This document shows, piece by piece, positions 18,432 to 32,210 of a stretch of DNA of 64,000 nt. The number at the start of each line of letters is the position of its first letter. Within the stretch, counting starts at the first letter, position 1. Under the pieces are notes generated by a model. The model did no database searches, had not been told where the DNA came from, and saw only the letters and a list, made by a program, of their open reading frames with translations. This stretch comes from Streptomyces sp. NBC_01255 (GTDB lineage Bacteria; Actinomycetota; Actinomycetes; Streptomycetales; Streptomycetaceae), in contig NZ_CP108474.1 of NCBI RefSeq assembly GCF_036226445.1, positions 4,340,001-4,404,000 on the forward strand. The letters run 5' to 3'. Both the position numbers and the translations under genes were made by a program.

Positions 18432-19562
18432 GTGAAGATCCGGGTGGAGCGCGACGTACTCGCCGAGGCGGTGGCCTGGGTGGCCCGCAGCCTCCCGGCC
18501 CGTCCGCCGGCGCCCGTACTCGCGGGCCTTCTCCTGAAGGCCGAGAACGGTGCCCTGAGCTTCTCGAGCTTCGACTACGAGGTCTCCGCCCGGGTCTCGG
18601 TCGAGGCCGAGGTCGAGGAGGACGGCACGGTCCTCGTCTCCGGCCGGCTGCTCGCCGACATCTGCCGCGCCCTCCCCAACCGTCCCGTGGAGATCTCCAC
18701 AGACGGTGTACGGGCGACCGTGGTCTGCGGCTCCTCCCGCTTCACCCTCCACACCCTGCCTGTGGAGGAGTACCCGGCGCTGCCGGAGATGCCCACCGCG
18801 ACCGGCACCGTCCCCGGTGAGGTCTTCGCCTCCGCCGCCGCCCAGGTGGCCATCGCCGCCGGCCGTGACGACACGCTGCCCGTCCTCACCGGTGTGCGCA
18901 TCGAGATCGAGGGCGACACGGTCACCCTGGCCTCCACCGACCGCTACCGCTTCGCGGTCCGCGAGTTCCTGTGGAAGCCGGAGTCCCCGGACGCCTCCGC
19001 GGTCGCCCTGGTGCCCGCGAAGACCCTCCTGGACACCGCGAAGGCGCTCACGAGCGGCGACACGGTCACGCTGGCGCTCTCCGGCTCCGGCAAGGGCGAG
19101 GGCCTGATCGGTTTCGAGGGCGCGGGCCGCCGCACCACGACCCGGCTGCTCGAAGGCGACCTGCCGAAGTACCGCACGCTCTTCCCCACGGAGTTCAACT
19201 CGATCGCGGTGATCGAGACCGCGCCCTTCGTCGAGGCCGTCAAGCGTGTGGCCCTGGTCGCCGAGCGCAACACCCCGGTCCGGCTGAGCTTCGAGCAGGG
19301 CGTGCTGATCCTGGAGGCCGGCTCCAGCGACGACGCACAGGCTGTGGAGCGTGTGGACGCGCAGCTGGAGGGCGACGACATCTCGATCGCCTTCAACCCG
19401 ACCTTCCTCCTGGACGGCCTGAGCGCGATCGACTCCCCGGTCGCCCAGCTCTCCTTCACGACCTCCACCAAGCCGGCGCTGCTCAGCGGCAAGCCCGCCC
19501 TGGACGCCGAGGCGGACGAGGCCTACAAGTACCTGATCATGCCGGTGCGGCTCAGCGGCTGA
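18432..19562 (+). CDS. dnaN: DNA polymerase III beta subunit (sliding clamp)
   Basis: 376 residues, usual length. Three clamp repeats can be followed; conserved segments are VAWVARSLPARPPAPVLAGL at the N-terminus, LPVLTGVRIEIEGDTVTLAS and TDRYRFAVRE in the middle, and the C-terminal hydrophobic pocket PVRLSG (usually MPMRL). GTG 18432 follows AGGAGGCGG. The clamp tethers the polymerase and binds partner proteins. Confidence 0.97.
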   Translation: MKIRVERDVLAEAVAWVARSLPARPPAPVLAGLLLKAENGALSFSSFDYEVSARVSVEAEVEEDGTVLVSGRLLADICRALPNRPVEISTDGVRATVVCGSSRFTLHTLPVEEYPALPEMPTATGTVPGEVFASAAAQVAIAAGRDDTLPVLTGVRIEIEGDTVTLASTDRYRFAVREFLWKPESPDASAVALVPAKTLLDTAKALTSGDTVTLALSGSGKGEGLIGFEGAGRRTTTRLLEGDLPKYRTLFPTEFNSIAVIETAPFVEAVKRVALVAERNTPVRLSFEQGVLILEAGSSDDAQAVERVDAQLEGDDISIAFNPTFLLDGLSAIDSPVAQLSFTTSTKPALLSGKPALDAEADEAYKYLIMPVRLSG

Positions 19563-19672
19563 CCTGCTCGTACGGGGTCGTCGCCTGAGCGGCTGACCCC
19601 ACAGGTGTGCATCCGGGGCCGGGCGTAGGCTCGGACCCGGGTAAACCGCACACGACGCTTAAGGAATCTCTG

Positions 19673-20551
19673 ATGGAGCTCGGTCTCGTCGGTCTCGGCA
19701 AGATGGGCGGCAACATGCGCGAGCGCATCCGCCGCGCAGGCCACACCGTCATCGGATACGACCGCAACCCGGACCTCGCCGATGTCCACAGCCTCGAAGA
19801 GCTTGTGGGCAAGCTCAAGGGTCCGCGGGTCGTGTGGGTCATGGTTCCGGCCGGTGCCGCGACCCAGTCCACGATCGACGAGCTGGCCGCTCTCCTCTCC
19901 CCCGGCGACATCGTCGTGGACGGCGGGAACTCCCGCTGGACCGATGACGAGAAGCACGCCGAGGAGCTCGCCGCCAAGGGCATCGGGTTCGTCGACTGCG
20001 GCGTCTCCGGCGGCGTCTGGGGCCTGGAGAACGGCTACGCGCTGATGTACGGCGGCTCCGCCGAGGACGTGGCGAAGGTCCAGCCGATCTTCGACGCGCT
20101 CAAGCCCGAGGGCGAGTTCGGCTCGGTCCACGCGGGCAAGGTCGGCGCCGGCCACTTCGCGAAGATGGTCCACAACGGCATCGAGTACGCGATGATGCAG
20201 GCCTACGCCGAGGGCTGGGAGCTCCTGGAGAAGGTCGACTCCGTCACCGACGTGCGCGAGGTCTTCCGCTCCTGGCAGGAGGGAACGGTCATCCGTTCCT
20301 GGCTGCTGGACCTCGCGGTCAACGCGCTGGACGAGGACGAGCACCTGGACCAGCTGCGCGGCTACGCATCGGACTCCGGCGAGGGCCGGTGGACCGTCGA
20401 GGCCGCCATCGACAACGCCGTACCGCTGCCGGCGATCACCGCGTCGCTGTTCGCACGGTTCGCGTCCCGTCAGGACGACTCCCCGCAGATGAAGATGATC
20501 GCCGCACTGCGCAACCAGTTCGGTGGCCACGCGGTCGAGACGAAGAAGTAA
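19673..20551 (+). CDS. gnd: 6-phosphogluconate dehydrogenase, short decarboxylating type
   Basis: 292 residues, the short-chain class rather than the ~470-residue class. The N-terminus is [16 protein letters not shown], then VIGYDRNPD; the Asp after the second strand suggests NAD+ preference. The substrate motif [16 protein letters not shown] and the catalytic-Lys region [20 protein letters not shown] are present. It oxidises 6-phosphogluconate to ribulose 5-phosphate. ATG 19673 has AAGGAA at 6 bp. A metabolic gene between dnaN and recF is characteristic of actinomycetes. Confidence 0.95.
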   Translation: MELGLVGLGKMGGNMRERIRRAGHTVIGYDRNPDLADVHSLEELVGKLKGPRVVWVMVPAGAATQSTIDELAALLSPGDIVVDGGNSRWTDDEKHAEELAAKGIGFVDCGVSGGVWGLENGYALMYGGSAEDVAKVQPIFDALKPEGEFGSVHAGKVGAGHFAKMVHNGIEYAMMQAYAEGWELLEKVDSVTDVREVFRSWQEGTVIRSWLLDLAVNALDEDEHLDQLRGYASDSGEGRWTVEAAIDNAVPLPAITASLFARFASRQDDSPQMKMIAALRNQFGGHAVETKK

Positions 20552-20557
20552 TCCACA

Positions 20558-20583
20558 GGCTGTGCACCCCGCGGTGCACAGCC
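20558..20583. terminator. Hairpin between gnd and recF
   Basis: Perfect 11-bp inverted repeat GGCTGTGCACC with a 4-base loop, 7 bp after the gnd stop. It lacks a T-tract. A near-DnaA-box TAATCCACA overlaps the gnd stop (20548-20556). Confidence 0.55.
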
Positions 20584-20610
20584 GCCGGGGGAAGAAGGTC
20601 GGCGCCCACC

Positions 20611-21732
20611 ATGCACGTCACGCATCTCTCGCTGGCCGACTTCCGCTCGTACGCCCGGGTCGAGGTTCCGCTCGACCCGGGCGTCACCGCGTTCGTGGGC
20701 GCGAACGGCCAGGGCAAGACCAATCTCGTCGAGGCCGTCGGCTATCTCGCCACTCTCGGCAGCCATCGCGTCGCCTCGGACGCCCCGCTGGTACGGATGG
20801 GCGCGGAGCGCGCGGTCATCCGGGCGGCCGTCACCCAGGGCGAGCGCTCCCAGCTGATCGAGCTCGAACTCAACCCCGGCCGGGCCAACCGCGCCCGTAT
20901 CAACAGGTCCTCGCAGGTCAGACCGCGTGACGTACTGGGCATCGTCCGGACCGTGCTGTTCGCGCCGGAGGATCTCGCCCTGGTCAAGGGCGACCCCGGT
21001 GAGCGACGCCGCTTCCTCGACGAGCTGATCACCGCGCGGACACCGCGCATGGCGGGCGTGCGCTCCGACTACGAGCGCGTCCTCAAGCAGCGCAACACGC
21101 TCCTGAAGTCGGCGGCGATGGCACGGCGGCACGGCGGCCGGGGCATGGACCTGTCCACGCTCGACGTCTGGGACCAGCACCTCGCGCGCGCCGGGGCGGA
21201 GCTGCTCGCGCAGCGCCTCGACCTCATCGCCACCCTGCAGCCGCTCGCCGACAAGGCGTACGAGCAGCTGGCGCCGGGCGGCGGACCGATTCTGCTGGAG
21301 TACCGCCCCTCCGCGCCGGGCGCCGGGCACACCCGCGAGGAGCTGTACGAGCAGATCGTCGCCGCGCTCGCCGAGGTACGGAAGCAGGAGATCGAACGGG
21401 GCGTCACGCTCGTCGGACCGCACCGGGACGAGCTGCTGCTCAAGCTCGGCGACCTGCCGGCGAAGGGGTACGCGAGCCACGGGGAGTCCTGGTCGTACGC
21501 GCTGGCCCTCCGGCTCGCCTCGTACGACCTGCTGCGCTCCGAGGGCAACGAGCCGGTCCTCGTCCTCGACGACGTCTTCGCCGAGCTGGACGCGCGCCGC
21601 CGCGAGCGGCTCGCGGAGCTGGTGGCGGGCGGCGAGCAGGTCCTGGTGACCGCGGCGGTGGACGACGACGTGCCGGGGGTCCTCGCGGGGACGCGGTACG
21701 AGGTGGCCGGCGGGACGGTGGAGCGGGTATGA
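20611..21732 (+). CDS. recF: DNA replication and repair protein RecF
   Basis: 373 residues. SMC-like ABC ATPase: N-terminal [20 protein letters not shown], Walker [17 protein letters not shown], and a C-terminal Walker [20 protein letters not shown]. RecF helps load RecA at single-strand gaps. ATG 20611 is preceded by GAAGAAGG at 12 bp. It overlaps the next gene by 4 bp (ATGA). Confidence 0.97.
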   Translation: MHVTHLSLADFRSYARVEVPLDPGVTAFVGANGQGKTNLVEAVGYLATLGSHRVASDAPLVRMGAERAVIRAAVTQGERSQLIELELNPGRANRARINRSSQVRPRDVLGIVRTVLFAPEDLALVKGDPGERRRFLDELITARTPRMAGVRSDYERVLKQRNTLLKSAAMARRHGGRGMDLSTLDVWDQHLARAGAELLAQRLDLIATLQPLADKAYEQLAPGGGPILLEYRPSAPGAGHTREELYEQIVAALAEVRKQEIERGVTLVGPHRDELLLKLGDLPAKGYASHGESWSYALALRLASYDLLRSEGNEPVLVLDDVFAELDARRRERLAELVAGGEQVLVTAAVDDDVPGVLAGTRYEVAGGTVERV

Positions 21733-22298
21733 GCGAGCAGCCGCCCCTGGGCGCCGGGGCGCCGGAACAGCCGGAGGGACCCAAGGTCCCCGAGGCCTCG
21801 GGCATCGACCTGGCGCGGGTCGCGCTGCGCGCGGCCAAGGAGCAGGCGAAGGCGCGGGGCGCCGCCGCCCAGCAGAAGAAGCAGGCCCGGCGCGGGGGCG
21901 GGCTGCGTTCCGGCGCGCGCGCCGACGGGCGCGACCCGATGGCGCTCGGCGCGGCGATCAACCGGCTGATCACCGAGCGCGGGTGGGAGACACCGGCGGC
22001 GGTCGGCGGCGTCATGGGGCGCTGGCCGCAGATCGTCGGCGAGGACCTGGCGAAGCACTGCGTACCGCTGAAGTTCGACGACGAACCGGACGCGCGGGTC
22101 CTCACCGTGCAGTGCGACTCCACGGCGTGGGCTACGCAGCTGCGGCTGCTCGCGCCGCGGCTGGTGGCCCGGCTGAACGAGGACCTCGGGCACGGGACTG
22201 TGCGGGTCATCAAGGTGTTGGGGCCTGGGGCGCCGCGGCGGGCGTACGGGCCGTTGCGGGCGCCGGGGTCTGTGGGGCCCGGGGACACGTACGGCTAG
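21729..22298 (+). CDS. DUF721 protein, DciA-like helicase loader
   Basis: 189 residues. The basic N-terminal region ([20 protein letters not shown]) precedes the DUF721 core, including [38 protein letters not shown] and [23 protein letters not shown]721/DciA is the ancestral replicative-helicase loader, and placement between recF and gyrB fits replication. The start overlaps recF, indicating translational coupling. Confidence 0.88.
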   Translation: MSEQPPLGAGAPEQPEGPKVPEASGIDLARVALRAAKEQAKARGAAAQQKKQARRGGGLRSGARADGRDPMALGAAINRLITERGWETPAAVGGVMGRWPQIVGEDLAKHCVPLKFDDEPDARVLTVQCDSTAWATQLRLLAPRLVARLNEDLGHGTVRVIKVLGPGAPRRAYGPLRAPGSVGPGDTYG

Positions 22299-24721
<2,423 letters not shown>

Positions 24722-24762
24722 GTCGGTCTCAGCTGACCGTACGAAAGGACTGACGACCAGCA

Positions 24763-27372
<2,610 letters not shown>

Positions 27373-27376
27373 GAGC

Positions 27377-28075
27377 GTGAGTGGAGCCACGGGCGCCGGA
27401 TCGGCGGCCGCCGGAGCTTCTGCTGGTGCTGGAGCGAACGGCGCCCGTGGCCCCGCCACGGACTCCCAGGGGGTTGCGGTGACGGATACCCGGGGGCAGC
27501 AGCCCTCGTACGAGACCTACAGCGGGCCTCTGCCCGGCGAGCGCGCGGGTGCGCAGCAGCCGGGCGGCCCGTACCACCCGCCGCAGGCGTACGGCGCTCC
27601 GGCGCCGGGCGGCCAGGCGGGCGGTCCGGCAGGCGGGACACTGGGCGGCCAGACGGGCGCCGGTGCCGTGCGCCGACCGCGTACGGGGGCACGCACCACG
27701 CCCCGTACGCGCAAGGCGCGGCTGCGGGTGGCGAAGGCCGATCCGTGGTCGGTGATGAAGGTGAGCTTCCTGCTCTCCATCGCGCTGGGCATCTGCACGG
27801 TCGTCGCCGCCGCGGTGCTGTGGATGGTCATGGACGCCATGGGCGTCTTCTCGACGGTCGGCGGCACGATCAGCGAGGCCACGGGCTCGAACGAGTCCAA
27901 CGGCTTCGACCTGCAGTCGTTCCTTTCGCTGCCGCGGGTCCTGATGTTCACCTCGGTGATCGCCGTGATCGACGTGGTCCTGATGACCGCCCTGGCGACG
28001 CTGGGCGCGTTCATCTACAACCTGTCGGCCGGTTTCGTCGGCGGTGTGGAGCTGACGCTCGCCGAGGACGAGTAG
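27377..28075 (+). CDS. DUF3566 membrane protein
   Basis: 232 residues from GTG 27377, with GAGGAG at 8 bp and 4 bp after the gyrA stop. The N-terminal ~125 residues are Gly/Ala/Pro-rich and disordered, ending in an Arg-rich patch. Two TM helices follow (VMKVSFLLSIALGICTVVAA and the segment MFTSVIAVIDVVLMTALATL). This protein always follows gyrA in actinomycetes; its function is not known to me. Confidence 0.88.
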   Translation: MSGATGAGSAAAGASAGAGANGARGPATDSQGVAVTDTRGQQPSYETYSGPLPGERAGAQQPGGPYHPPQAYGAPAPGGQAGGPAGGTLGGQTGAGAVRRPRTGARTTPRTRKARLRVAKADPWSVMKVSFLLSIALGICTVVAAAVLWMVMDAMGVFSTVGGTISEATGSNESNGFDLQSFLSLPRVLMFTSVIAVIDVVLMTALATLGAFIYNLSAGFVGGVELTLAEDE

Positions 28076-28104
28076 GACGTGTGGGGCCGACCCGGGAACG
28101 GATT

Positions 28105-28133
28105 TTGGGACTGGCCCCCACGTGCGCTAATCT
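28105..28133 (+). promoter_or_regulatory. Promoter of tRNA-Ile
   Basis: TTGGGA, 17 bp, TAATCT. The motif GTGC-x0/2-CTAATCTTCAG recurs before tRNA-Leu (55756-55769), which supports it as a tRNA promoter element. Confidence 0.6.
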
Positions 28134-28172
28134 TCAGGAGTCAGCGCGCGGGACACACACCGCAAGCGCGGC

Positions 28173-28246
28173 GGGGCTATAGCTCAGTTGGTTAGAGCGC
28201 ATCCCTGATAAGGATGAGGCCACAGGTTCAAATCCTGTTAGCCCCA
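28173..28246 (+). tRNA. tRNA-Ile (anticodon GAT)
   Basis: 74 nt. The acceptor stem GGGGCTA pairs with TAGCCCC, the D-arm is AGCTCAGTTGGTTAGAGC, the anticodon GAT is at 28207-28209, and the T-arm is CAGGTTCAAATCCTG. CCA is not encoded. It is a lone tRNA outside any rRNA operon, in the usual place after gyrA. Confidence 0.97.
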
Positions 28247-28254
28247 CAGTTCAG

Positions 28255-28287
28255 ATCGACCCGGACGGTTCAACCGTCCGGGTCGAT
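28255..28287 (+). terminator. tRNA-Ile terminator
   Basis: 14-bp perfect stem (ATCGACCCGGACGG) with loop TTCAA, followed by TTGTTTG. Confidence 0.85.
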
Positions 28288-28393
28288 TTGTTTGTGGCAG
28301 GTTTGAAGTCCGCACAGGTCACCGATCGGTATCGGTCGATGTGTAGAGTGGGCGTCAGAAGTCTCCTACGTCAACGAAAGACGAGGTCGCGCG

Positions 28394-28528
28394 GTGAAGA
28401 AGCTTCTCCTGGTCGCACTGGCCGCCATCGGCGGGCTCCTCGTGTACCGCCAGATCCAGGCGGATCGCGCCGAGCAGGATCTGTGGACGGAGGCGACCGA
28501 CTCCGTGCCCGCAGGTTCGGGTGTCTGA
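28394..28528 (+). CDS. DLW-39 family miniprotein
   Basis: 44 residues: MKKLLLVALAAIGGLLVYRQ, then an Asp/Glu-rich tail with the name-giving EQDLW motif and ATDSVPAG. A single N-terminal membrane helix (about 3-17) makes it a small membrane protein. GTG 28394 has GAGG at 7 bp. The family is found after gyrA/tRNA-Ile across actinomycetes; its function is unknown. Confidence 0.85.
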   Translation: MKKLLLVALAAIGGLLVYRQIQADRAEQDLWTEATDSVPAGSGV

Positions 28529-28550
28529 GACGAAAACCGTCTGTGGGTGG

Positions 28551-28581
28551 AGCCCCGGCCGCGCGTGAGCGGGCCGGGGCT
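28551..28581 (+). terminator. Terminator after DLW-39
   Basis: 10-bp perfect stem AGCCCCGGCC with an 11-base loop, followed by TTGCTTTG. Confidence 0.8.
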
Positions 28582-28632
28582 TTGCTTTGCCTGAGCGAAC
28601 AATTTGCTTGCTTGAGTAAAGGGGAGAGGCGC

Positions 28633-29934
28633 GTGAAGACGCAGGCCGGCATCGGACGCATCGGCCGGAGAGCGGGGGCCCTGATCGCGACGGTCGCGGC
28701 AGTGGGCGCGGTGACGGCGCTGCCGGGCCAGGCACGGGCGGCCGACGGGGGCGCGCTCCCGCCGTACGCCTTCGACGGCACGGCCCAGCAGGTCAAGGGC
28801 GCCGCTTCGAGCTCGGACGCGGAGCAGCTGAAGACCGGGCAGACCTACCGGGACACGCTCAAGAAGGACGGCAAGATCTATTACCGCGTCGACCTCGACG
28901 ACAAGCTCAACAGCTACGTCTCCGTGGTCGCCGTGCCGAAGCCCGGGGGCAAGGTCGAGTACGGCGACGGCTTCAAGGTGAGCATGCAGGACGGTTCCGG
29001 CACCGACTGCGGCTACCAGCAGGTGTCGTTCTCCTCGGCCGAGTACACGCGGCCGCTCGCCGGGTACGCCCGCCGCATCATCGATCCGGACAGCTCCAGC
29101 TGCCAGAAGGCGGGCGCCTTCTACGTGCTCGTCGAGCGCACGTCGAAGCCGACCTCGGCCCCGGACGACTGGGAACTGGAGATCCGGCACCTGTCCGAGC
29201 CGGGCCTGAAGAAGGCCGGCCCGACCGAGCTCCCCGAGGCCTGGTCCTCCGCCACGCCCCCGCCGCCGACGGGCGGTCCGCAGAAGCGGCAGGGCGGCGC
29301 CGGCTTCCACGACGCCGTCTCGCTGACGCAGGGCGAGTGGCGGTCCGACATCCGGCCCGGTCAGACGCTCTTCTACCGGGTGCCCGTCGACTGGGGGCAG
29401 CAGCTCTTCGCCACCGCGGAGCTGGGCAGCAGCGCCGCCGCGGACGAGTACGTCAGCTACGCGTTGGTGCTCTCCCTCGACAACCCCGCGCTCGGTCACG
29501 TCGACGAGAACAGCGGAAGCTACGACGGGAAGCCCGCGACGCTGGCGCTCGACGCACAGCGGCCGGTGGCGCACGAGAACCGCAGCTCGTACAACGACGC
29601 CACGAACGGCATGCGGTTCGCCGGCTGGTACTACCTGTCGGCCACGCTCAGCCCCAAGCTCGCCGAGGAGTACGGGGACAAGCCGGTGCCGCTGACGCTG
29701 CGCGTGAACGTCACGGGGACCGCGAAGCCCGGGCCCGGGTACGACGGGGACCCGGGCCCGTTCGCGGTGACCGCCGACGACAAGGAGGCGGCGGCGAACG
29801 GCGCGAGCGGAGCGGCGGCGGCCGAGGGGAACGGAGCCATGCGGCTCGTCGCGGTGGCCGGCATCGGCACCGGGAGCGTGCTGCTGCTCGGGCTCGGCGC
29901 GTGGACGCTGGTGGCGCGGAGGCGGGCGGCTTAG
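28633..29934 (+). CDS. Exported, C-terminally membrane-anchored protein, function unknown
   Basis: 433 residues from GTG 28633 (GGGGAGAGG just upstream). The signal peptide has a basic start, a hydrophobic core (ALIATVAAVGAVTALPG) and a likely cleavage after ARA. The long extracellular part has two similar beta-rich segments (LKTGQTYRDTLKKDGKIYYR and WRSDIRPGQTLFYRVPVDW), suggesting an internal duplication. An Ala/Gly linker, a C-terminal helix (VAVAGIGTGSVLLLGLGAW) and RRR follow. There is no LPXTG motif. It resembles the extracytoplasmic partners of von Willebrand A proteins in Streptomyces, but I cannot name a family. Confidence 0.75.
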   Translation: MKTQAGIGRIGRRAGALIATVAAVGAVTALPGQARAADGGALPPYAFDGTAQQVKGAASSSDAEQLKTGQTYRDTLKKDGKIYYRVDLDDKLNSYVSVVAVPKPGGKVEYGDGFKVSMQDGSGTDCGYQQVSFSSAEYTRPLAGYARRIIDPDSSSCQKAGAFYVLVERTSKPTSAPDDWELEIRHLSEPGLKKAGPTELPEAWSSATPPPPTGGPQKRQGGAGFHDAVSLTQGEWRSDIRPGQTLFYRVPVDWGQQLFATAELGSSAAADEYVSYALVLSLDNPALGHVDENSGSYDGKPATLALDAQRPVAHENRSSYNDATNGMRFAGWYYLSATLSPKLAEEYGDKPVPLTLRVNVTGTAKPGPGYDGDPGPFAVTADDKEAAANGASGAAAAEGNGAMRLVAVAGIGTGSVLLLGLGAWTLVARRRAA

Positions 29935-30019
29935 AGCGGTTGGGCGGGGGTTGGGCGGTTGGGCGGTTGTAGAGCCGCGTAGGACCCCGTGAGGGCCCCT
30001 CAGGGCGGCTCAGGGCGGC

Positions 30020-31396
30020 TCAGGTCTGGGTCAGGGCCCAGAAGCCGACCGCGAAGCAGACCAGGGCGAGCAGCAGGACCGGGACCGTCACCTTCGGGGG
30101 CGGTCCCGGTCGGCGTACGGGGGCCGGGGGCGCGGGTTCCGCGCGGTGCGCCGGTGCGGTGTGCTGATCGGGAACCTGAACGGGGTGAGCGGTGTATGGA
30201 TGAGTAGGGGCCTGTCCATACGGTGCTCCGGCCGTGGGGGCCTGGTCGAAGGAGGGGGTCGGGTGCGTGACCGGCGGAGGCAGGTGGAAGCTGCCCGTCT
30301 CGGAGGGGTTCGGCATCGGCGCGTGCGCCGGGGCTGCCGCCGACACGGGCTGCTGGTACTGGGGCTGGTACTGGGGCTGTGCGGGGTGTTGCTGAGGCGG
30401 TACGGGCCCGGTGGGCCCGGTGGGCCCGGTGGGCGGCACGCCGGGCGGCGTCGGTACGGCGTCGGTGGCGGTGGCGTGAGTGCCGGGGGCTGCCGGTCCG
30501 CCGGGACTCGCGGGGCCGGTCGGGCCCAGGGGGCCGAAGCCGGCCGGCAGCGGGCCGATCTGGTCGAAGATCTCGACCGGAGGCTCGTCGGGACGCGGCT
30601 CGGGCAGCATCTCGGCGGCGGCGTCCAGCGCCTTGCGCGCGCCCGTGGCGGTCCGGAAGCGGGCCTGCGGATCGGGCTGGAGCAGCCCGGCGAGCACCTG
30701 CCACAGCGGCTCCGGGATGCCCTCGGGGGCGCTCGGAGTGCCGTACGTGAGGAAGTGGCCGACGAGGGCCTGGGAGTCCGGGCTGCGGCCCTGGAGCAGA
30801 TAGAGCGCGACCAGGCCGACGGCGAACAGGTCGGCGGTGAAGTCCGGCTCGGCACCGAGGAGTTGCTCGGGCGCGAAGTAACCGGGCGTTCCCACCACGT
30901 AGTTGGTCTCGGTGAGCCGGGGCTCACCCTTGCGCATGGAGATGCCGAAATCGGACAGCCGCAGGTGCGGCCGCCCGGTTCCGGTGACGTCCAGAAGGAT
31001 GTTGGCGGGCTTGATGTCCCGGTGGACGACGCCCTCGGCGTGCACCGTGGCCAGACCCGAGAGGAGCTGGTCGAGCAGGGTGCAGACGAAGCGGGGCGGC
31101 AGCGGGCCGTAGTCCCCGACGACGTGCGCCAGCGAGCCGCCGGCGACCAGGTCCATGGTGAAGAGGACCTTGTCGTCGTCGGCGGCCCAGCTGGCCGGGG
31201 CGAGGACGTGCGGATGGTCGATCCGCATCGCCTGCTCGCGGACGAAGCGGAGCAGCGTGTGGGCGTCGCTCTGCTGGAGCACCTTGGCCGCCACGTACCG
31301 GCGCCGCCGGTGGTCCCAGGCGCGCCACACCGCGCCCGCCCCGCCCCGTCCGATCGGGTCGATCAGCTCGTACCGACCAGCGAAGACCTCACCCAT
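30020..31396 (-). CDS. Serine/threonine protein kinase, membrane-anchored
   Basis: 458 residues. The kinase domain is about 8-265: glycine loop GRGGAGAVWRAWD, catalytic Lys in YVAAKVLQ, HRDIKPANILL, DFG in LRLSDFGIS, and VGTPGYFAPEQ before the APE region. All catalytic residues are present. A ~160-residue Pro/Thr/Gln-rich juxtamembrane linker leads to one C-terminal TM helix (VPVLLLALVCFAVGFWAL) with only a few residues outside, so no sensor domain. It lies 63 bp after the HTH gene 31460-32008, probably in one operon. Confidence 0.92.
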   Translation of the reverse strand: MGEVFAGRYELIDPIGRGGAGAVWRAWDHRRRRYVAAKVLQQSDAHTLLRFVREQAMRIDHPHVLAPASWAADDDKVLFTMDLVAGGSLAHVVGDYGPLPPRFVCTLLDQLLSGLATVHAEGVVHRDIKPANILLDVTGTGRPHLRLSDFGISMRKGEPRLTETNYVVGTPGYFAPEQLLGAEPDFTADLFAVGLVALYLLQGRSPDSQALVGHFLTYGTPSAPEGIPEPLWQVLAGLLQPDPQARFRTATGARKALDAAAEMLPEPRPDEPPVEIFDQIGPLPAGFGPLGPTGPASPGGPAAPGTHATATDAVPTPPGVPPTGPTGPTGPVPPQQHPAQPQYQPQYQQPVSAAAPAHAPMPNPSETGSFHLPPPVTHPTPSFDQAPTAGAPYGQAPTHPYTAHPVQVPDQHTAPAHRAEPAPPAPVRRPGPPPKVTVPVLLLALVCFAVGFWALTQT

Positions 31397-31459
31397 CGCG
31401 CTGCGCCCGCTCCCCGTCGTGTCGTGTCTCCCCGGGACCGGCCGACCGCCGGTCCCGTG

Positions 31460-32008
31460 TCAGTTCTGGTGCGACTCGTAGTGCGCGACCGCGTCCGCGG
31501 TGCGCCCCGCGCCGTACACCCGGAGGAACTCTGCCAGTTCCGGGTGCGCCGGGGCGAGGGAGTCCGCCGCGTCGATGATGTCGCCCGCGGCGGCCACCGA
31601 CCGCAGCAGGGACTGGATCTCGCGGACCACGCGGCGCACGGTCGGTGCGCCGGAGCCGGTGGCGGTCTGGGCCGTGCTGGTGAGGACGGAGCCGCCCTGC
31701 GACTTCTTGACCTCGTCCATCCGGTCGGTGGCCTCGGCGGCGCTGACGCTGCCGTCGGCGACCTGGACGGCGAGCTCCTGGAGAGCCTGGACGCGCTGGA
31801 CGACGGCCGGGTTGCCGATCTTCGCCCGCTGGCCGCTCATCAGCTGGGACAGCATGGGCGCGGACAGCCCGAGCACGGCCGCGAGCCTGGCTTGATTAAG
31901 CCCGAGATCATCGATCAGCCGACGGAAGAGCGCCCCCAACGGCTCCCCGTACCAACTGCGCTGAAGCTCTCTGGCTCTTGCCGTGGCTTCCTGCTGCGCT
32001 GCGTCCAT
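31460..32008 (-). CDS. Helix-turn-helix DNA-binding protein
   Basis: 182 residues from ATG 32008, which has GGGGAGAAG upstream; a longer in-frame start exists at 32056. The HTH is LNQARLAAVLGLSAPMLSQL at about 35-55. A helical region rich in Ala/Asp follows, with no recognised ligand domain. It precedes the kinase at 30020-31396, and phospho-regulation is a plausible inference. Confidence 0.8.
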   Translation of the reverse strand: MDAAQQEATARARELQRSWYGEPLGALFRRLIDDLGLNQARLAAVLGLSAPMLSQLMSGQRAKIGNPAVVQRVQALQELAVQVADGSVSAAEATDRMDEVKKSQGGSVLTSTAQTATGSGAPTVRRVVREIQSLLRSVAAAGDIIDAADSLAPAHPELAEFLRVYGAGRTADAVAHYESHQN

Positions 32009-32137
32009 TACTTCTCCCCATCCCTTAGGTTCGCCACTGCGAACCTCGATCAGCATCTTACGGAGAGTGGTCGTGGACCGGGAGTCCCTATCCTTTTGCC
32101 GGACATGGGGGGAGACCCGGTACGCTGTTCTCGTTCC

Positions 32138-32210
32138 GGGGCCTTAGCTCAGTTGGTAGAGCGCTGTCTTTGCATGGCAGATGTCAGGGGTTCGACTCCC
32201 CTAGGCTCCA
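32138..32210 (+). tRNA. tRNA-Ala (anticodon TGC)
   Basis: 73 nt. The acceptor stem GGGGCCT pairs with AGGCTCC (one G-U), the D-arm is TAGCTCAGTTGGTAGAGC, the anticodon TGC is at 32171-32173, and the T-arm is AGGGGTTCGACTCCCCT. CCA is not encoded. Its antisense strand carries the last codons and stop of the MFS gene. Confidence 0.97.

Noticed and set aside
18700..18780. DnaA-box-like TCTCCACA strings inside dnaN.
   Set aside because: Isolated, mismatched and in coding sequence; the density is not above expectation.
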